From Verrucomicrobiota bacterium (lineage in GTDB: Bacteria; Verrucomicrobiota; Verrucomicrobiia; Opitutales; Opitutaceae), in the NCBI GenBank assembly GCA_018239675.1, contig JAFEGX010000099.1, positions 1-63,937 on the forward strand: a stretch of DNA of 63,937 bases, written 5' to 3'. The notes under the pieces are model-generated. The model made no database searches. It saw nothing but the letters and a program-made list of their open reading frames with translations, and was not told the origin of the DNA. The position numbers and the translations under genes are program-made. This document shows, in pieces, positions 49,108 to 58,202 of this stretch; positions within the stretch are counted from its first letter, which is position 1; each line of letters begins with the position of its first letter.

Positions 49108-50235
49108 ATGATTACCGATCCTCGTCTCATGCAGCTGGCGGAAGGGCTTACGGGATTTTCCACGAGCCTCAAAAAGGGCGAACGCGTCCTGATCGACGCA
49201 TTCGACGTGCCGGATGCCATTGTCATCGCCCTGATCCGCGCCGCCCGGAAGCGCGGTGCGATGCCGTACGTGCAGAACCACCGCGCGCGCATCACGCGCG
49301 AGCTGTCGCTCGGGGCCGAGGAGGCGCAGTTCGCGCCGCACGCCGAGATCGAGCTGGCGCGCATGCAGAAAATGGACGCTTACATCGCGCTCCGCGGCTC
49401 CGAGAACATTTTCGAGGGCTCCGACATCCCGGCCGAGAAGGTCCAGCTGGTCAGCCGGCTGATGAAGCCCGTCCTCGATCATCGTGTCGGCAAGACCAAG
49501 TGGGTTGTGCTGCGCTGGCCGAGTCCCGGCATGGCCCAGCAGGCCGGCATGAGCACGGAGGCGTTCGAGGAGTTCTATCTCCGCGTCTGCACGCTCGACT
49601 ACAGCCGGATGACCCCGGGCATGGCGGCGCTCGGAAAACTGATGGAGGCGACCGACCGGGTCCACATCAAGGGCCCCGGCACCGACCTCCGGTTCTCGAT
49701 CAAGGGCATCGGCGCCCAGCCGTGCGGCGGCCTGCGCAACATCCCGGACGGCGAGGTGTTCTCCTGCCCGGTGAAGGAAAGCGTCGAGGGCGTCGTCCAG
49801 TACAACGCGCCGACCGTCTATCTCGGCTCCTCGTTCGACAATATCCGCCTCGTCTTCAAGCAGGGCAGGATCGTCGAGGCCACGGGCAACAACACGAAGC
49901 GCCTGAACGAGATCCTGGACAGCGACGCCGGCGCCCGGTACATCGGCGAGTTCGCCCTCGGCTTCAATCCGCACATCCTCGAGCCGATGCGCGACATCCT
50001 GTTCGACGAGAAGATCGCCGGCTCGTTCCACTTCACGCCCGGCCAGGCCTACGACCGTCCGGGCAACGGCAACAAGTCCCAGGTCCACTGGGACATGGTC
50101 TGCATCCAGCGCCCGGAGTACGGCGGCGGCGAAATCTGGTTCGACGGCAAGCTCATCCGCAAGGACGGCCTCTTCGTCCCGAAGTCGCTGCACAAGCTCA
50201 ACCCGGACTACCTGCTGGGCAAGTCCGCCCGCTGA
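49108..50235 (+). CDS. M29-family metallo-aminopeptidase
   Basis: 375 residues. The peptidase family M29 (thermophilic aminopeptidase T/PepS type) fold is shown by the long N-terminal domain and the C-terminal segments [20 protein letters not shown] and [16 protein letters not shown], then [12 protein letters not shown], where the metal-binding Glu, His and Asp residues lie. These enzymes release N-terminal amino acids in the cytoplasm using two divalent metals. It is followed after 82 bases by the adenosine deaminase gene. Confidence 0.86.
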   Translation: MITDPRLMQLAEGLTGFSTSLKKGERVLIDAFDVPDAIVIALIRAARKRGAMPYVQNHRARITRELSLGAEEAQFAPHAEIELARMQKMDAYIALRGSENIFEGSDIPAEKVQLVSRLMKPVLDHRVGKTKWVVLRWPSPGMAQQAGMSTEAFEEFYLRVCTLDYSRMTPGMAALGKLMEATDRVHIKGPGTDLRFSIKGIGAQPCGGLRNIPDGEVFSCPVKESVEGVVQYNAPTVYLGSSFDNIRLVFKQGRIVEATGNNTKRLNEILDSDAGARYIGEFALGFNPHILEPMRDILFDEKIAGSFHFTPGQAYDRPGNGNKSQVHWDMVCIQRPEYGGGEIWFDGKLIRKDGLFVPKSLHKLNPDYLLGKSAR

Positions 50236-50317
50236 CCCGCGCGCCTCGCCGCTGCGACTCGCGCGCCGGGCCCACCGGGCCGGCCGCGTGGAGCCGCCGG
50301 CCGCGGCGAACTTCCCG

Positions 50318-51298
50318 ATGGACCTCAGGACCTTCATCCACGCGCTGCCGAAGACGGAAACCCACCTCCATGTCGAGGGGGCTTTGCCGTACGAGCTGCT
50401 CACGGCCTGGGACCCGCGGCGGTACCCGCTGGACCCGCCGTTCCGCCGCGCAAGCTACCGCTATCGGACTTTCCCGGACTTCGAGCAGATTCTTCTCTCC
50501 AACGCCCTGCCGTGGTTCACCACCGCCGAGCGTTACTACGAGGCCGCAAAGGTGATGTTCACGCAGCACGTCGCCCAGAATGTCCGCTACGTCGAGACGA
50601 GCTTTCACCTGCCGGTCACGAAGTTCATCGGCGTCCCCGGGCCGGAGATCATCGCCGCCCTCCGCGCCGCCGCCCCGCGGGGCCTCGAGGTCCGGATCTT
50701 CACCGGCATGCTGCGCACCGACCTGGCCGGCGACCTCCGGCCGACGATCGACGAGCTGCACACCTGGACGGATCTCGCCGGGGTCGATCTCCACGGCTAC
50801 GAGCAGATGCCCACCGACCCCTCCACCGCCGCCGTGTGGGCCCGGCTCCGCGCGGCGGGGAAGGTGACCAAGTGCCACGCCGGCGAGTTCGACGGCGCCG
50901 CCCGCGTGCGCGAGGCGGTCGAGCTGCTCGGCGTCAACCGGGTCCAGCATGGCGTCCGGGCCGTCGAGGACCCGGCGGTCATGCGGCTGGCCGCCGACCA
51001 GGGTGTGACCTTTGACGTTTGCCCGATCAGCAACGTGCGCCTGCAGGTGGTGCCGGATTTCGCCGCCCATCCGATCCGCCGGCTCATGGAGGCCGGCATC
51101 CGCTGCACCGTGAGCACCGATGACCCGCTCTGCTTCGCGAACACGGTCGTGGAGGAGTACGAGACCCTGGCCCGAGAGCTCGCGTTCACGCGCACCGAGC
51201 TCGCGCAGGTCGCCCGCAACGGTTGGGAGGTCGCAAGCGTCGCGCCGCCCGCCCGCCAGGCGGCCATCGAAGAGATCAACCGGCTGGCCGGTTCCTGA
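50318..51298 (+). CDS. Adenosine deaminase family protein
   Basis: 326 residues from the ATG at 50318 ([20 protein letters not shown]); a GTG at 50288 is an alternative. The amidohydrolase-type zinc site has [15 protein letters not shown], the HGVRAVED histidine and [19 protein letters not shown] with the catalytic Asp. Adenosine deaminases convert adenosine to inosine in purine salvage. Several family members act on other adenines such as futalosine-type substrates, so the precise base is not certain. Confidence 0.88.
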   Translation: MDLRTFIHALPKTETHLHVEGALPYELLTAWDPRRYPLDPPFRRASYRYRTFPDFEQILLSNALPWFTTAERYYEAAKVMFTQHVAQNVRYVETSFHLPVTKFIGVPGPEIIAALRAAAPRGLEVRIFTGMLRTDLAGDLRPTIDELHTWTDLAGVDLHGYEQMPTDPSTAAVWARLRAAGKVTKCHAGEFDGAARVREAVELLGVNRVQHGVRAVEDPAVMRLAADQGVTFDVCPISNVRLQVVPDFAAHPIRRLMEAGIRCTVSTDDPLCFANTVVEEYETLARELAFTRTELAQVARNGWEVASVAPPARQAAIEEINRLAGS

Positions 51299-51313
51299 CG
51301 GCGCCGCACCATC

Positions 51314-52300
51314 TTGAGCGAGACCTACACGCTGCCCGCGGGCATCCGCCACCTCCGTGCCGACAAGGCCCTGGCGCTGTCGCATCCCGAGCACAGCCGC
51401 ACGGCGTTCCGCCGCGCCTTCGACGCCGGCCTCGTCCGGCGCGGCGGGCAGGCCATCAGCAGCGACACGAACGTCCAGTCCGGTGACGTGCTGGAGTTCG
51501 AGTTTCCCGCAACCCGCCCGACGGAGCTGAAGGCTGTGAAAATCCCGCTGGAGGTGGTTTTCGAGGACCGGCACTTGCTCGCGGTCAACAAGCCCGCCGG
51601 CATGATCGTGCATCCCGGTGCCGGCACGGGGGAGGACACCCTGGTGCATGCGCTGCTGGCCCACTGCGCCGGGAGCCTGAGCGGCATTGGCGGCGTCGAG
51701 CGGCCCGGCATCGTGCACCGGCTGGACCGTGAGACCTCCGGTCTGATCATCGTGGCGAAGACCGACGCGGCCCACCGGGGCCTGGCCGAACAATTCGCCG
51801 AGCGCTCGCTCCAGAAGGAGTACCTGGCGCTGGTCAGCGGCGTGCCGGCGCTCCTGAGCGGGTCGATCCGGAAGGCGATCGGGCGGAATCCCGCGCAGCG
51901 GCACAAGATGGCCGTGGTGGACGAGGAGAGCGGCGGCAAGGACGCGCACACCGACTGGGAGATCGTGGAACGGTTTCCGCCGCTGGCCACGCTGCTGCGC
52001 TGCACGATCCACACCGGCCGCACCCATCAGATCCGCGTGCATCTCAAGTCCATGGGTCACGTGCTCCTGGGCGACGCGGTCTACGGCTGGAAGGCCGACC
52101 CCCGCCTGCCGGTCCCGCCGGAGCGGGTGATGCTACATGCCGAGCACCTCGTGCTCCGGCATCCGATCACGGGGCGCACCCTCGATCTCCGGGCGCCCGT
52201 GCCGCCGGATTTCCGGCGCCTGGTGACCAGCCTGCGCAAGCTGAGCGCGCCGCTACCGGTGCGCCGCGCGAAAACCGCCGCGCGCAAGATCGCCCGCTGA
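51314..52300 (+). CDS. rluD: RluA-family 23S rRNA pseudouridine synthase (RluD-like)
   Basis: 328 residues. Starts with TTG at 51314. The N-terminal S4 RNA-binding domain (RTAFRRAFDAGLVRRGGQ) is followed by the catalytic aspartate motif PGIVHRLDRETSGLII and the C-terminal GRTHQIRVHLKSMGH. It isomerises uridine in ribosomal RNA; RluD-type is a likely but unproven subfamily. It begins 15 bases after the deaminase stop and ends 5 bases before the next gene, an operon-like spacing. Confidence 0.88.
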   Translation: MSETYTLPAGIRHLRADKALALSHPEHSRTAFRRAFDAGLVRRGGQAISSDTNVQSGDVLEFEFPATRPTELKAVKIPLEVVFEDRHLLAVNKPAGMIVHPGAGTGEDTLVHALLAHCAGSLSGIGGVERPGIVHRLDRETSGLIIVAKTDAAHRGLAEQFAERSLQKEYLALVSGVPALLSGSIRKAIGRNPAQRHKMAVVDEESGGKDAHTDWEIVERFPPLATLLRCTIHTGRTHQIRVHLKSMGHVLLGDAVYGWKADPRLPVPPERVMLHAEHLVLRHPITGRTLDLRAPVPPDFRRLVTSLRKLSAPLPVRRAKTAARKIAR

Positions 52301-52305
52301 CCGCC

Positions 52306-54003
52306 ATGAATCCTGCCACTGATCCCGCGATGGAGGCCCTGCGCCACGAGGCCGGCCTGCTGACGGCCGAGTGGGCCCGCCTGCTCGCGCCGCACTTCGG
52401 GCCCAGCGGCAGCATGGACCTCGACCTCATCGACTGGCCCAAGGCCCAGGGCCCGTCGTACTACAACCAGTTCAGTCATTTCACGTTCCTGCTGCTGGCG
52501 ACGGGCGAGATCCCCGGCGCAACCGCGGGCGAGCGCGAGAAATACCTCCAGCTCGCGCTGCGCAATCTCGAGTATGTGCTCTCGATCACCGCGCCGGACT
52601 TTTACACGCCGCATTACTCCCGCGGCCGCGAATGGGGGCGGCACGTGGGCGAGTGGCTTAACTATTTTGTGCTGTGCTCGCTCGAGGTGATGGAGCGCCA
52701 CCACCTCGGCACGCCGGACCTGCGGCGGCGCCTCGCGGCGGCGGTGACCGGCGCGGTCGAGGTGCTGTACCAGCGGTTCCTCGCGAAGTATGCGCAGCCG
52801 CCCGCGGAGTTTGTCGGCAACCACGACACCTGGCATGGCCTGCTGTTCTATCGCGCGGGCCGGACGCTGCAGCGCCCGGAATGGATGGCCTACGCCCGGG
52901 AATTCTTTGCGCGCTGCGTGCTGCCGTTTCAATCGGCCGACGGCTACTGGCCCGAGGGTCGCGGCATCGTGGTGAGCTACGCGCTGGTCACCGCCAGTGC
53001 GGTGTCGCTCTATGCCGAGCTGTCCGGCGACGAGGCCGCGCATGCGAGCATCGGGCGGTTCCTCGGCTTCTACGATTTCTACAGCCTGCCGGACGGATCC
53101 ACCTCGGTCGTGAACGACGTGCGGGTGCGCTACAGCCGCGGCCCGTCGCTGTTCCTCGCCCCCGGCTTCCTCGGGTGCGCCGCCGGCCGCCAGCTCTGTC
53201 TCTCGCGGATGCGCGCCGCCCGGCCTTACTTTCAGGAAACCGGCGTCCACGACAACGGGGCGCAGGGCTTCGCGTTCTATGGCGCGTTTGCCGAGTACGT
53301 GTTCCGCGGCGACCAGCATCCCCGCGATCTTCTGGTCGTGGCGCCGACGACCTTGCCGGCCGCGCGCCTCGAGCAGGGGTCGTGGCAGGGTTACCTCGGC
53401 TGGCAGGTGGTCCCGGAGAATGTCAGCCGCTTCGTGCTCGACACGCAGGATTTCGTGGAGCTTTGGCACCGTCGGGCGGGTTACCTCGCCGGCACCGGTG
53501 GCAGCAAGTACATGCCGCGGTTTTCGACCGTGCGGCGGACCGATGCCGGCCGATCCTACATTCCGGACCGCGCTGAGAAGATCTCCGCCGATGACCGGAC
53601 GGCGGCGGTGGGGCTGCATTTCGGTGATGACGAGGTGCGGATCGGACTGGCGGTGGACCAGGCGCGGGCCGAGTTTTCGGCCCGAATCGTCGCCGCGCCG
53701 TCGTCGGCGCACTACGAGGCGGCCCTGATCCTGCCGTTTCGGCGGGGCGAGCCGGTCCGGCTGGACGAGGAGCTCGTCACCATCGATCCCGCCGCCCTGA
53801 TCCACTTCAACGGCGGCAGCCGTCCCGTGGCCAGGGTGGGGTGGCGCGACCTGACCTGGATCCTGCCAGCGGGCGCGGTGATCGACTACCCGGTGGTCCC
53901 GCACAATTCGTACACCCAGGACGGGCTGCCATTGCCGGACGACTACGTGGCGCGCATCAGCTTTCCCCTGGCGAGCGAGGTCCGGACCGTGAGCATCGCG
54001 TAG
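52306..54003 (+). CDS. Unrecognised large protein, probable alpha/alpha-toroid enzyme
   Basis: 565 residues. No signal peptide. The N-terminal ~330 residues are rich in aromatic-containing helices in repeated pairs (LRNLEYVLSITAPDFYTP, EWGRHVGEWLNYFVLCSLEV, HDTWHGLLFYRAGRTLQRPE), a pattern seen in (alpha/alpha)6 toroid glycoside hydrolases, lyases and DUF2264-like proteins. The last ~170 residues are beta-rich (FSTVRRTDAGRSYIPDRAEK, AEFSARIVAAPS). I cannot assign a family or active site. It is the last gene of the plus-strand run and directly follows rluD. Confidence 0.65.
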   Translation: MNPATDPAMEALRHEAGLLTAEWARLLAPHFGPSGSMDLDLIDWPKAQGPSYYNQFSHFTFLLLATGEIPGATAGEREKYLQLALRNLEYVLSITAPDFYTPHYSRGREWGRHVGEWLNYFVLCSLEVMERHHLGTPDLRRRLAAAVTGAVEVLYQRFLAKYAQPPAEFVGNHDTWHGLLFYRAGRTLQRPEWMAYAREFFARCVLPFQSADGYWPEGRGIVVSYALVTASAVSLYAELSGDEAAHASIGRFLGFYDFYSLPDGSTSVVNDVRVRYSRGPSLFLAPGFLGCAAGRQLCLSRMRAARPYFQETGVHDNGAQGFAFYGAFAEYVFRGDQHPRDLLVVAPTTLPAARLEQGSWQGYLGWQVVPENVSRFVLDTQDFVELWHRRAGYLAGTGGSKYMPRFSTVRRTDAGRSYIPDRAEKISADDRTAAVGLHFGDDEVRIGLAVDQARAEFSARIVAAPSSAHYEAALILPFRRGEPVRLDEELVTIDPAALIHFNGGSRPVARVGWRDLTWILPAGAVIDYPVVPHNSYTQDGLPLPDDYVARISFPLASEVRTVSIA

Positions 54004-54035
54004 AGCGTTTTCGATTCCGCTGGAGCTTTGGGCGA

Positions 54036-54139
54036 CACCGAGATCACGGAGGAATCACCGAGATCCCCGAGGAGGCCCACGGCTGCGCAGGCAGTTGCAC
54101 CACGCCTCCGGCTGGCCCGGTGCCTCCGTCTCGGCGGTG
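54036..54139. repeat. Imperfect inverted repeat after the 52306 gene
   Basis: CACCGAGATCACGGAGG (from 54036) and, about 80 bases on, CCTCCGTCTCGGCGGTG (54123-54139) form an imperfect inverted repeat with small gaps. It is located between convergent genes, like the other long hairpins here. The stop codon of the preceding gene begins the word TAGAGC. Confidence 0.4.
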
Positions 54140-54163
54140 GCTTCAGTATAGGACGAAATGGCC

Positions 54164-55108
54164 CTATCGCGCCGGGCCGAGCCGTTCGAGCGCCTCGGCG
54201 GCGAGGCCGTAGCGGAGGTTGAACAGCGAGTGACGGAACGTGGAGATGTGGCCGGCCTCGGCCACGGCAATCAGCGTCGCCAGCGCGGCGGGCATCACGT
54301 CGGCGCGGCCGGGCGGGAGCCCGGGCACCTCCCGGCGGGCGGCCAAGGGCATCGCGCCCAGCCACTGGAGCAGGTGGCGGAGCTGGGCAACGGTCAGCGC
54401 GGGAACGCTGCTTTCAAAGGCATGGCCCTCGCGGGCGGCGAGGATCGCGCGGGCGACGGTGACGGTCCCGCCGGTCCCGATCGCCGCCGCGGGTCCCAGC
54501 ACAAACTGGAACGTGCCGTTGTGAAATACCTCGCGCACATGGGTCGCAATGGCGGTCTGGGCGGCGCTCGAGAAAGGCTGCGAGGGGTCCAGGACGTACT
54601 TTTCCGTCAGGCGCACGCAGCCCAGCTGGAGGCTTGCCGCCCGCTCGATGCGGCGCTGTCGGAAGGCGAGGCACTCAAGGCTGCCGCCGCCGAGGTCGAA
54701 CACATAAAAGTCCTGCAGTTCCGCCAGCGCCGGGTCGCAGGTCAGCCCGCGGCCGATCAGGTTCGCCTCCTCGTCACCCGACAGGATCCGGATCGTCTGA
54801 CCCGTGGCCGCAGTCACCCGGGAACGGAACTCCGGGCCGTTCTGGGCGTCGCGCACGGCACTGGTCGCGACCAGCACGGTCGCGGCCGGATGAAACGGAG
54901 CTGCCTCGGCCAGCAGGGACTGGATGGCGGCCAGGCCGGCAGCCATGCCGGGTTCGCTGAGCCGCGGGCTCACCTGGCTGATGCCGGCGCTGATGCGGGC
55001 ATCAATCGTGCGCGTCTTGAGCACCGCGAGGCCACCGTCCGACCCGCGCGCGGCCACGAGGATCTTGATCGAGTTGCTGCCGATATCGATGACGGCGACA
55101 GGTGCCAT
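54164..55108 (-). CDS. ppx: Exopolyphosphatase / guanosine pentaphosphatase-like protein
   Basis: 314 residues. The ASKHA nucleotide fold of Ppx/GppA: VAVIDIGSNSIKILVAA is the phosphate-1 loop, VFDLGGGSLECLAFRQ the second, and AAIGTGGTVTVARAI the third. The length matches the short form without the C-terminal HD domain. It hydrolyses polyphosphate or pppGpp. It lies downstream of rsmI on the same strand, 151 bases away. Confidence 0.9.
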   Translation of the reverse strand: MAPVAVIDIGSNSIKILVAARGSDGGLAVLKTRTIDARISAGISQVSPRLSEPGMAAGLAAIQSLLAEAAPFHPAATVLVATSAVRDAQNGPEFRSRVTAATGQTIRILSGDEEANLIGRGLTCDPALAELQDFYVFDLGGGSLECLAFRQRRIERAASLQLGCVRLTEKYVLDPSQPFSSAAQTAIATHVREVFHNGTFQFVLGPAAAIGTGGTVTVARAILAAREGHAFESSVPALTVAQLRHLLQWLGAMPLAARREVPGLPPGRADVMPAALATLIAVAEAGHISTFRHSLFNLRYGLAAEALERLGPAR

Positions 55109-55259
55109 GGCCGGGGTGTTATCTAGCGGGAAATACCCGCGCTGCGACTGGTGAGATGTTCACCCCGCCGGGCCAGCGTGATCGCGTCCGGCTGCGCCGC
55201 GGGGGCGGCGGGCGATAGGTGATTTCGAAGGCCGGGTGCTTCATAGCTGTGAATCGAGG

Positions 55260-55985
55260 CTAGAGCACGTAGTCCGCGGGGGCAATGAGGAGGACGAACT
55301 CGCCCTTGAGGCTCGCCTTGGCGAGCCGCGCCTGCACTTCGCCGGCCGGGCCGACCAGGAACGTCTCGTGGATCTTGGTCACCTCCTTGGCGACGCAGAT
55401 CACGCGGGACGGCCCCAGCACGGCAACGATCTCTTCCACGGCCTTGTCGATGCGATGGCAGCTCTCGTAGAGCGCGAGAGTGTAGTCGAAGTCGCGGTAT
55501 TTGGTGAAGAACGCGACGCGGGCCGCGCTCTTGGGCGGGAGGAAGCCGACGAACAGGAAGCCGTTGGTGGGCAGGCCGGCGGCGCTCAGCACGGCGACCA
55601 GCGCGCTCGGTCCGGGCACCGGGATCACGGGCAGTCCCCGCCGCCGGCAGGCCCGGACCAGGCGAAACCCGGGATCGCTGAGGCCGGGCGTGCCGGCATC
55701 GCTCACCACGGCGACCGACTTCCCGGCCGCCAGCTGGGCGGCCAGGGACTCGGCCATCTCGATCTCGTTGTGCTCGTGGTAGGCCACCAGTTCGCGCCGC
55801 AGGCCGAGGCGCGTCAGCAGGGTGCCGGTGGTGCGGGTGTCCTCGCAGGCGACCAGGTCGACCGCGCCAAGCAGGGCGCGCGCCCGCCCGGTCAAGTCGG
55901 CCAGGTTTCCGATCGGCGTCGCGACGACATAGAGGTGGCCGGGCTGGGCGAGCAGGGAGGGATTGGTCGCGGCGTTCTCGCTCAT
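55260..55985 (-). CDS. rsmI: 16S rRNA 2'-O-ribose C1402 methyltransferase
   Basis: 241 residues. SAM-dependent tetrapyrrole-methylase-fold enzyme: GHLYVVATPIGNLADLTGRA, CEDTRTTGTLLTRL, VVSDAGTPGLSDPGF, VPGPSALVAVLSAAGLPT and GFLPPKSAARVAFF are RsmI signatures. Only one in-frame start exists before the conserved HLYVVATP, the ATG at 55985. It directly abuts the T run of a terminator hairpin, so no Shine-Dalgarno can be read. Methylates C1402 in the ribosomal P site. Confidence 0.94.
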   Translation of the reverse strand: MSENAATNPSLLAQPGHLYVVATPIGNLADLTGRARALLGAVDLVACEDTRTTGTLLTRLGLRRELVAYHEHNEIEMAESLAAQLAAGKSVAVVSDAGTPGLSDPGFRLVRACRRRGLPVIPVPGPSALVAVLSAAGLPTNGFLFVGFLPPKSAARVAFFTKYRDFDYTLALYESCHRIDKAVEEIVAVLGPSRVICVAKEVTKIHETFLVGPAGEVQARLAKASLKGEFVLLIAPADYVL

Positions 55986-56013
55986 AAAAAAATCCGGCGG
56001 CAGGCCGGATTTT
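55986..56013 (-). terminator. Intrinsic terminator immediately upstream of rsmI
   Basis: AAAATCCGGC (55989-55998) pairs perfectly with GCCGGATTTT (56004-56013) around a 5-base loop. On the minus strand a run of seven T residues (55986-55992) follows the core stem, and the rsmI ATG comes right after it. It would end transcription from the small lipoprotein gene. Confidence 0.85.
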
Positions 56014-56102
56014 CGGGGGTGCGGGGAAAGTTGGAAGCCGAAAGCGCCAGTCGGCCGAGCGGTGACACGATCGCCGTCGGCCGAGTCGGTCCGGTCACGC
56101 GC

Positions 56103-56258
56103 TCAGCGGCCGCCCATGCCGGGAATCTGGCCTTCCCAGTCGGCGGGCCGGCTCCAGGGAATCGAACTGTCCTTCTCGGTCTTGTAGGTGCAGCCGCCGG
56201 CCAGCGCGCCGAGCGCGATCAGGAGGAGGGCAAATGGGAGCTTCTTGAGGGCGTTCAT
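56103..56258 (-). CDS. Small lipoprotein, 51 residues
   Basis: This gene is too short for most gene finders. The ATG at 56258 opens a 51-residue frame: a charged start (MNALKKLPFA), a hydrophobic core (LLLIALGALA) and a lipobox ending GGC, where the cysteine at residue 23 would be lipidated. The mature peptide is only 29 residues (CTYKTEKDSSIPWSRPADWE and GQIPGMGGR). The codon usage fits its neighbours and a perfect terminator follows 90 bases on. Function unknown; it lies between pgi and rsmI on the same strand. Confidence 0.75.
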   Translation of the reverse strand: MNALKKLPFALLLIALGALAGGCTYKTEKDSSIPWSRPADWEGQIPGMGGR

Positions 56259-56528
56259 GCTGGTTCGGGTTAAATGGAGGTAAGGCCAGGGGGCAAGGTG
56301 GATTCTGGGCTGAGTGCGGGCCCTGCTGATGGGAACGGACCGGTCGGGGAATGTTCCCGTCCGCGGTCAGGCGGAGTCGCACCGTCGAATGTTACCGGTT
56401 GAGTGTCGAAAGACCAACCCGGCGACGGCTTCGACACGCAGGCTGGCGAGCAGCGTTGGTGGGCTGACGACGGCGAAGCTCGCCCTGCTTTCAAACTGCG
56501 GCCGCGCAGTTTCAACGGCCCGGGCCCT

Positions 56529-58112
56529 TCAGGCGCGGAGGTAATACTTCGAGTGGTGCCAGGGAGTGCGAACCCGTTTCCGGACGCCGCTGGGCTTGTT
56601 CGCGGCGAGATGCTCGAGAATCTTGAAGACGATCTCGGTCCGGTCGGGTTGGCCCAGCCGGGCGGCCAACTCCTCGACGGTGAACGCCGTGCCGGCGGCA
56701 GCGCGGAGCGCCTCGACAACCCGGAGCTTGAGCGCAATCACGCCGCCAGCGGCTTTCTTGCCGGCCTCGACGCCTGGCTGGTGATAGGCGTTGATCCCGA
56801 CCAGCGACGCGTAGAGCCCGACCACCCGCTCGTAGAGGGCGATCAGCATCCCGACCGAGCGGGCCGAGACATCAGGCAGGGTGATCGTGACGGACTGGCG
56901 GTCCTTCTCGCTGAGTGCATCCCGGGTGCCGAGATAGAAGCCCTGCAGGTAGTCGCCCGCGGTGATGCCCGCCTCGACCTCGAGCGCGGACTTGGCCTCG
57001 CGGTCGCGGAGGACCTCGACGAAGGTGACGAAGAAATTGTTCACGCCGTCGCGGAGCTGCTGCACGTAGGCGTGCTGGTCGGTCGAGCCCTTGTTGCCGT
57101 AGACCGCGATGCCCTGGTTGACCACGCGACCCTGGAGATCGTGCTCCTTGCCGAGCGACTCCATCACGAGCTGCTGGAGATAGCGCGAGAACAGGAGGAG
57201 GCGGTCCTTGTAGGGCAGCACGACCATGTCCTTCGCGCCCCGCCCGCCCGTGGCAAAGTGCCACATCAGGGCGAGCAGCGCAGCGGGATTCTGGGCGATG
57301 ACCGGCTGGCGGGTGACGGCGTCCATGGCGGCGGCGCCGTCCAGCATGCCCTGGATGTCGAGGCCCTGCAGCGCCGCTGGCAGCAGTCCGACCGCGCAAA
57401 GCTCGGAGGTCCGGCCACCCACCCAGTCCCACATCGGGAACCGGGCCAGCCAGCCCTCGCGGACGGCGACCTCGTCGAGCTTGGAAGCCACGCCGGTGAC
57501 GGCGACAAACTGCTTCGCGTGGTCGAGGCCGGCGGCCTTGAACGCGGTGATGGCCTCCAGCATGCCGTTGCGGGTCTCGACGGTGCCGCCGGATTTGGAG
57601 ATCACGACGACCAGTGTGCGCGCCAGCTGACCCCGCAGGGAGGCGAGGACGTAGTCGATCCCGTCGGGATCGGTGTTGTCAAAAAACGAGACGGCGAGCT
57701 TATCCTTGCGCGGCTGGCCAAGGGCGTGGCTGACGAACTGCGGTCCGAGCGCCGAGCCGCCGATGCCGATCACGAGCAGGTGACGGAACTTGCCCTTGGG
57801 CCCCTGCACGGCTCCGGAATGGACCTGAGCCGCGAATGCCTTGATCGACTCAAGGGTCGAGGTGATGTCACGCGCGAGCTCGGGCGTCGGGGCCAGGTGC
57901 GGGGCGCGGAGCCAGTAGTGCCCGACCATCCGCTTCTCGTCCGGGTTCGCGATGGCGCCTTTCTCGAGGGCCGCCATGTCGGCAAAGGCTCCGGCCATCC
58001 GCGGCGCCATGTCGGCGAGAAACTCGTCCGGAAACGCCATGCGGCTGACGTCCAGCGCGAACCCAAGCTCGGCGTGATGGTAGAAGTGGGATTTGAAGCG
58101 GGACCAGTTCAT
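56529..58112 (-). CDS. pgi: Glucose-6-phosphate isomerase
   Basis: 527 residues. Interconverts glucose 6-phosphate and fructose 6-phosphate. The active-site segments are [40 protein letters not shown], and [20 protein letters not shown] with the conserved QH. The gene is on the minus strand, 90 bases downstream of ilvD; the 270-base gap to the lipoprotein holds no other gene I can support. Confidence 0.95.
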   Translation of the reverse strand: MNWSRFKSHFYHHAELGFALDVSRMAFPDEFLADMAPRMAGAFADMAALEKGAIANPDEKRMVGHYWLRAPHLAPTPELARDITSTLESIKAFAAQVHSGAVQGPKGKFRHLLVIGIGGSALGPQFVSHALGQPRKDKLAVSFFDNTDPDGIDYVLASLRGQLARTLVVVISKSGGTVETRNGMLEAITAFKAAGLDHAKQFVAVTGVASKLDEVAVREGWLARFPMWDWVGGRTSELCAVGLLPAALQGLDIQGMLDGAAAMDAVTRQPVIAQNPAALLALMWHFATGGRGAKDMVVLPYKDRLLLFSRYLQQLVMESLGKEHDLQGRVVNQGIAVYGNKGSTDQHAYVQQLRDGVNNFFVTFVEVLRDREAKSALEVEAGITAGDYLQGFYLGTRDALSEKDRQSVTITLPDVSARSVGMLIALYERVVGLYASLVGINAYHQPGVEAGKKAAGGVIALKLRVVEALRAAAGTAFTVEELAARLGQPDRTEIVFKILEHLAANKPSGVRKRVRTPWHHSKYYLRA

Positions 58113-58202
58113 GGGAGGAAGCGTGTAGCGGGTAGGGCGGTCGCGTGGATTGGTATGTTAAGCGGAATGCTTGCTACGCGCTAGTCGCTACTCGCTACCG
58201 CG

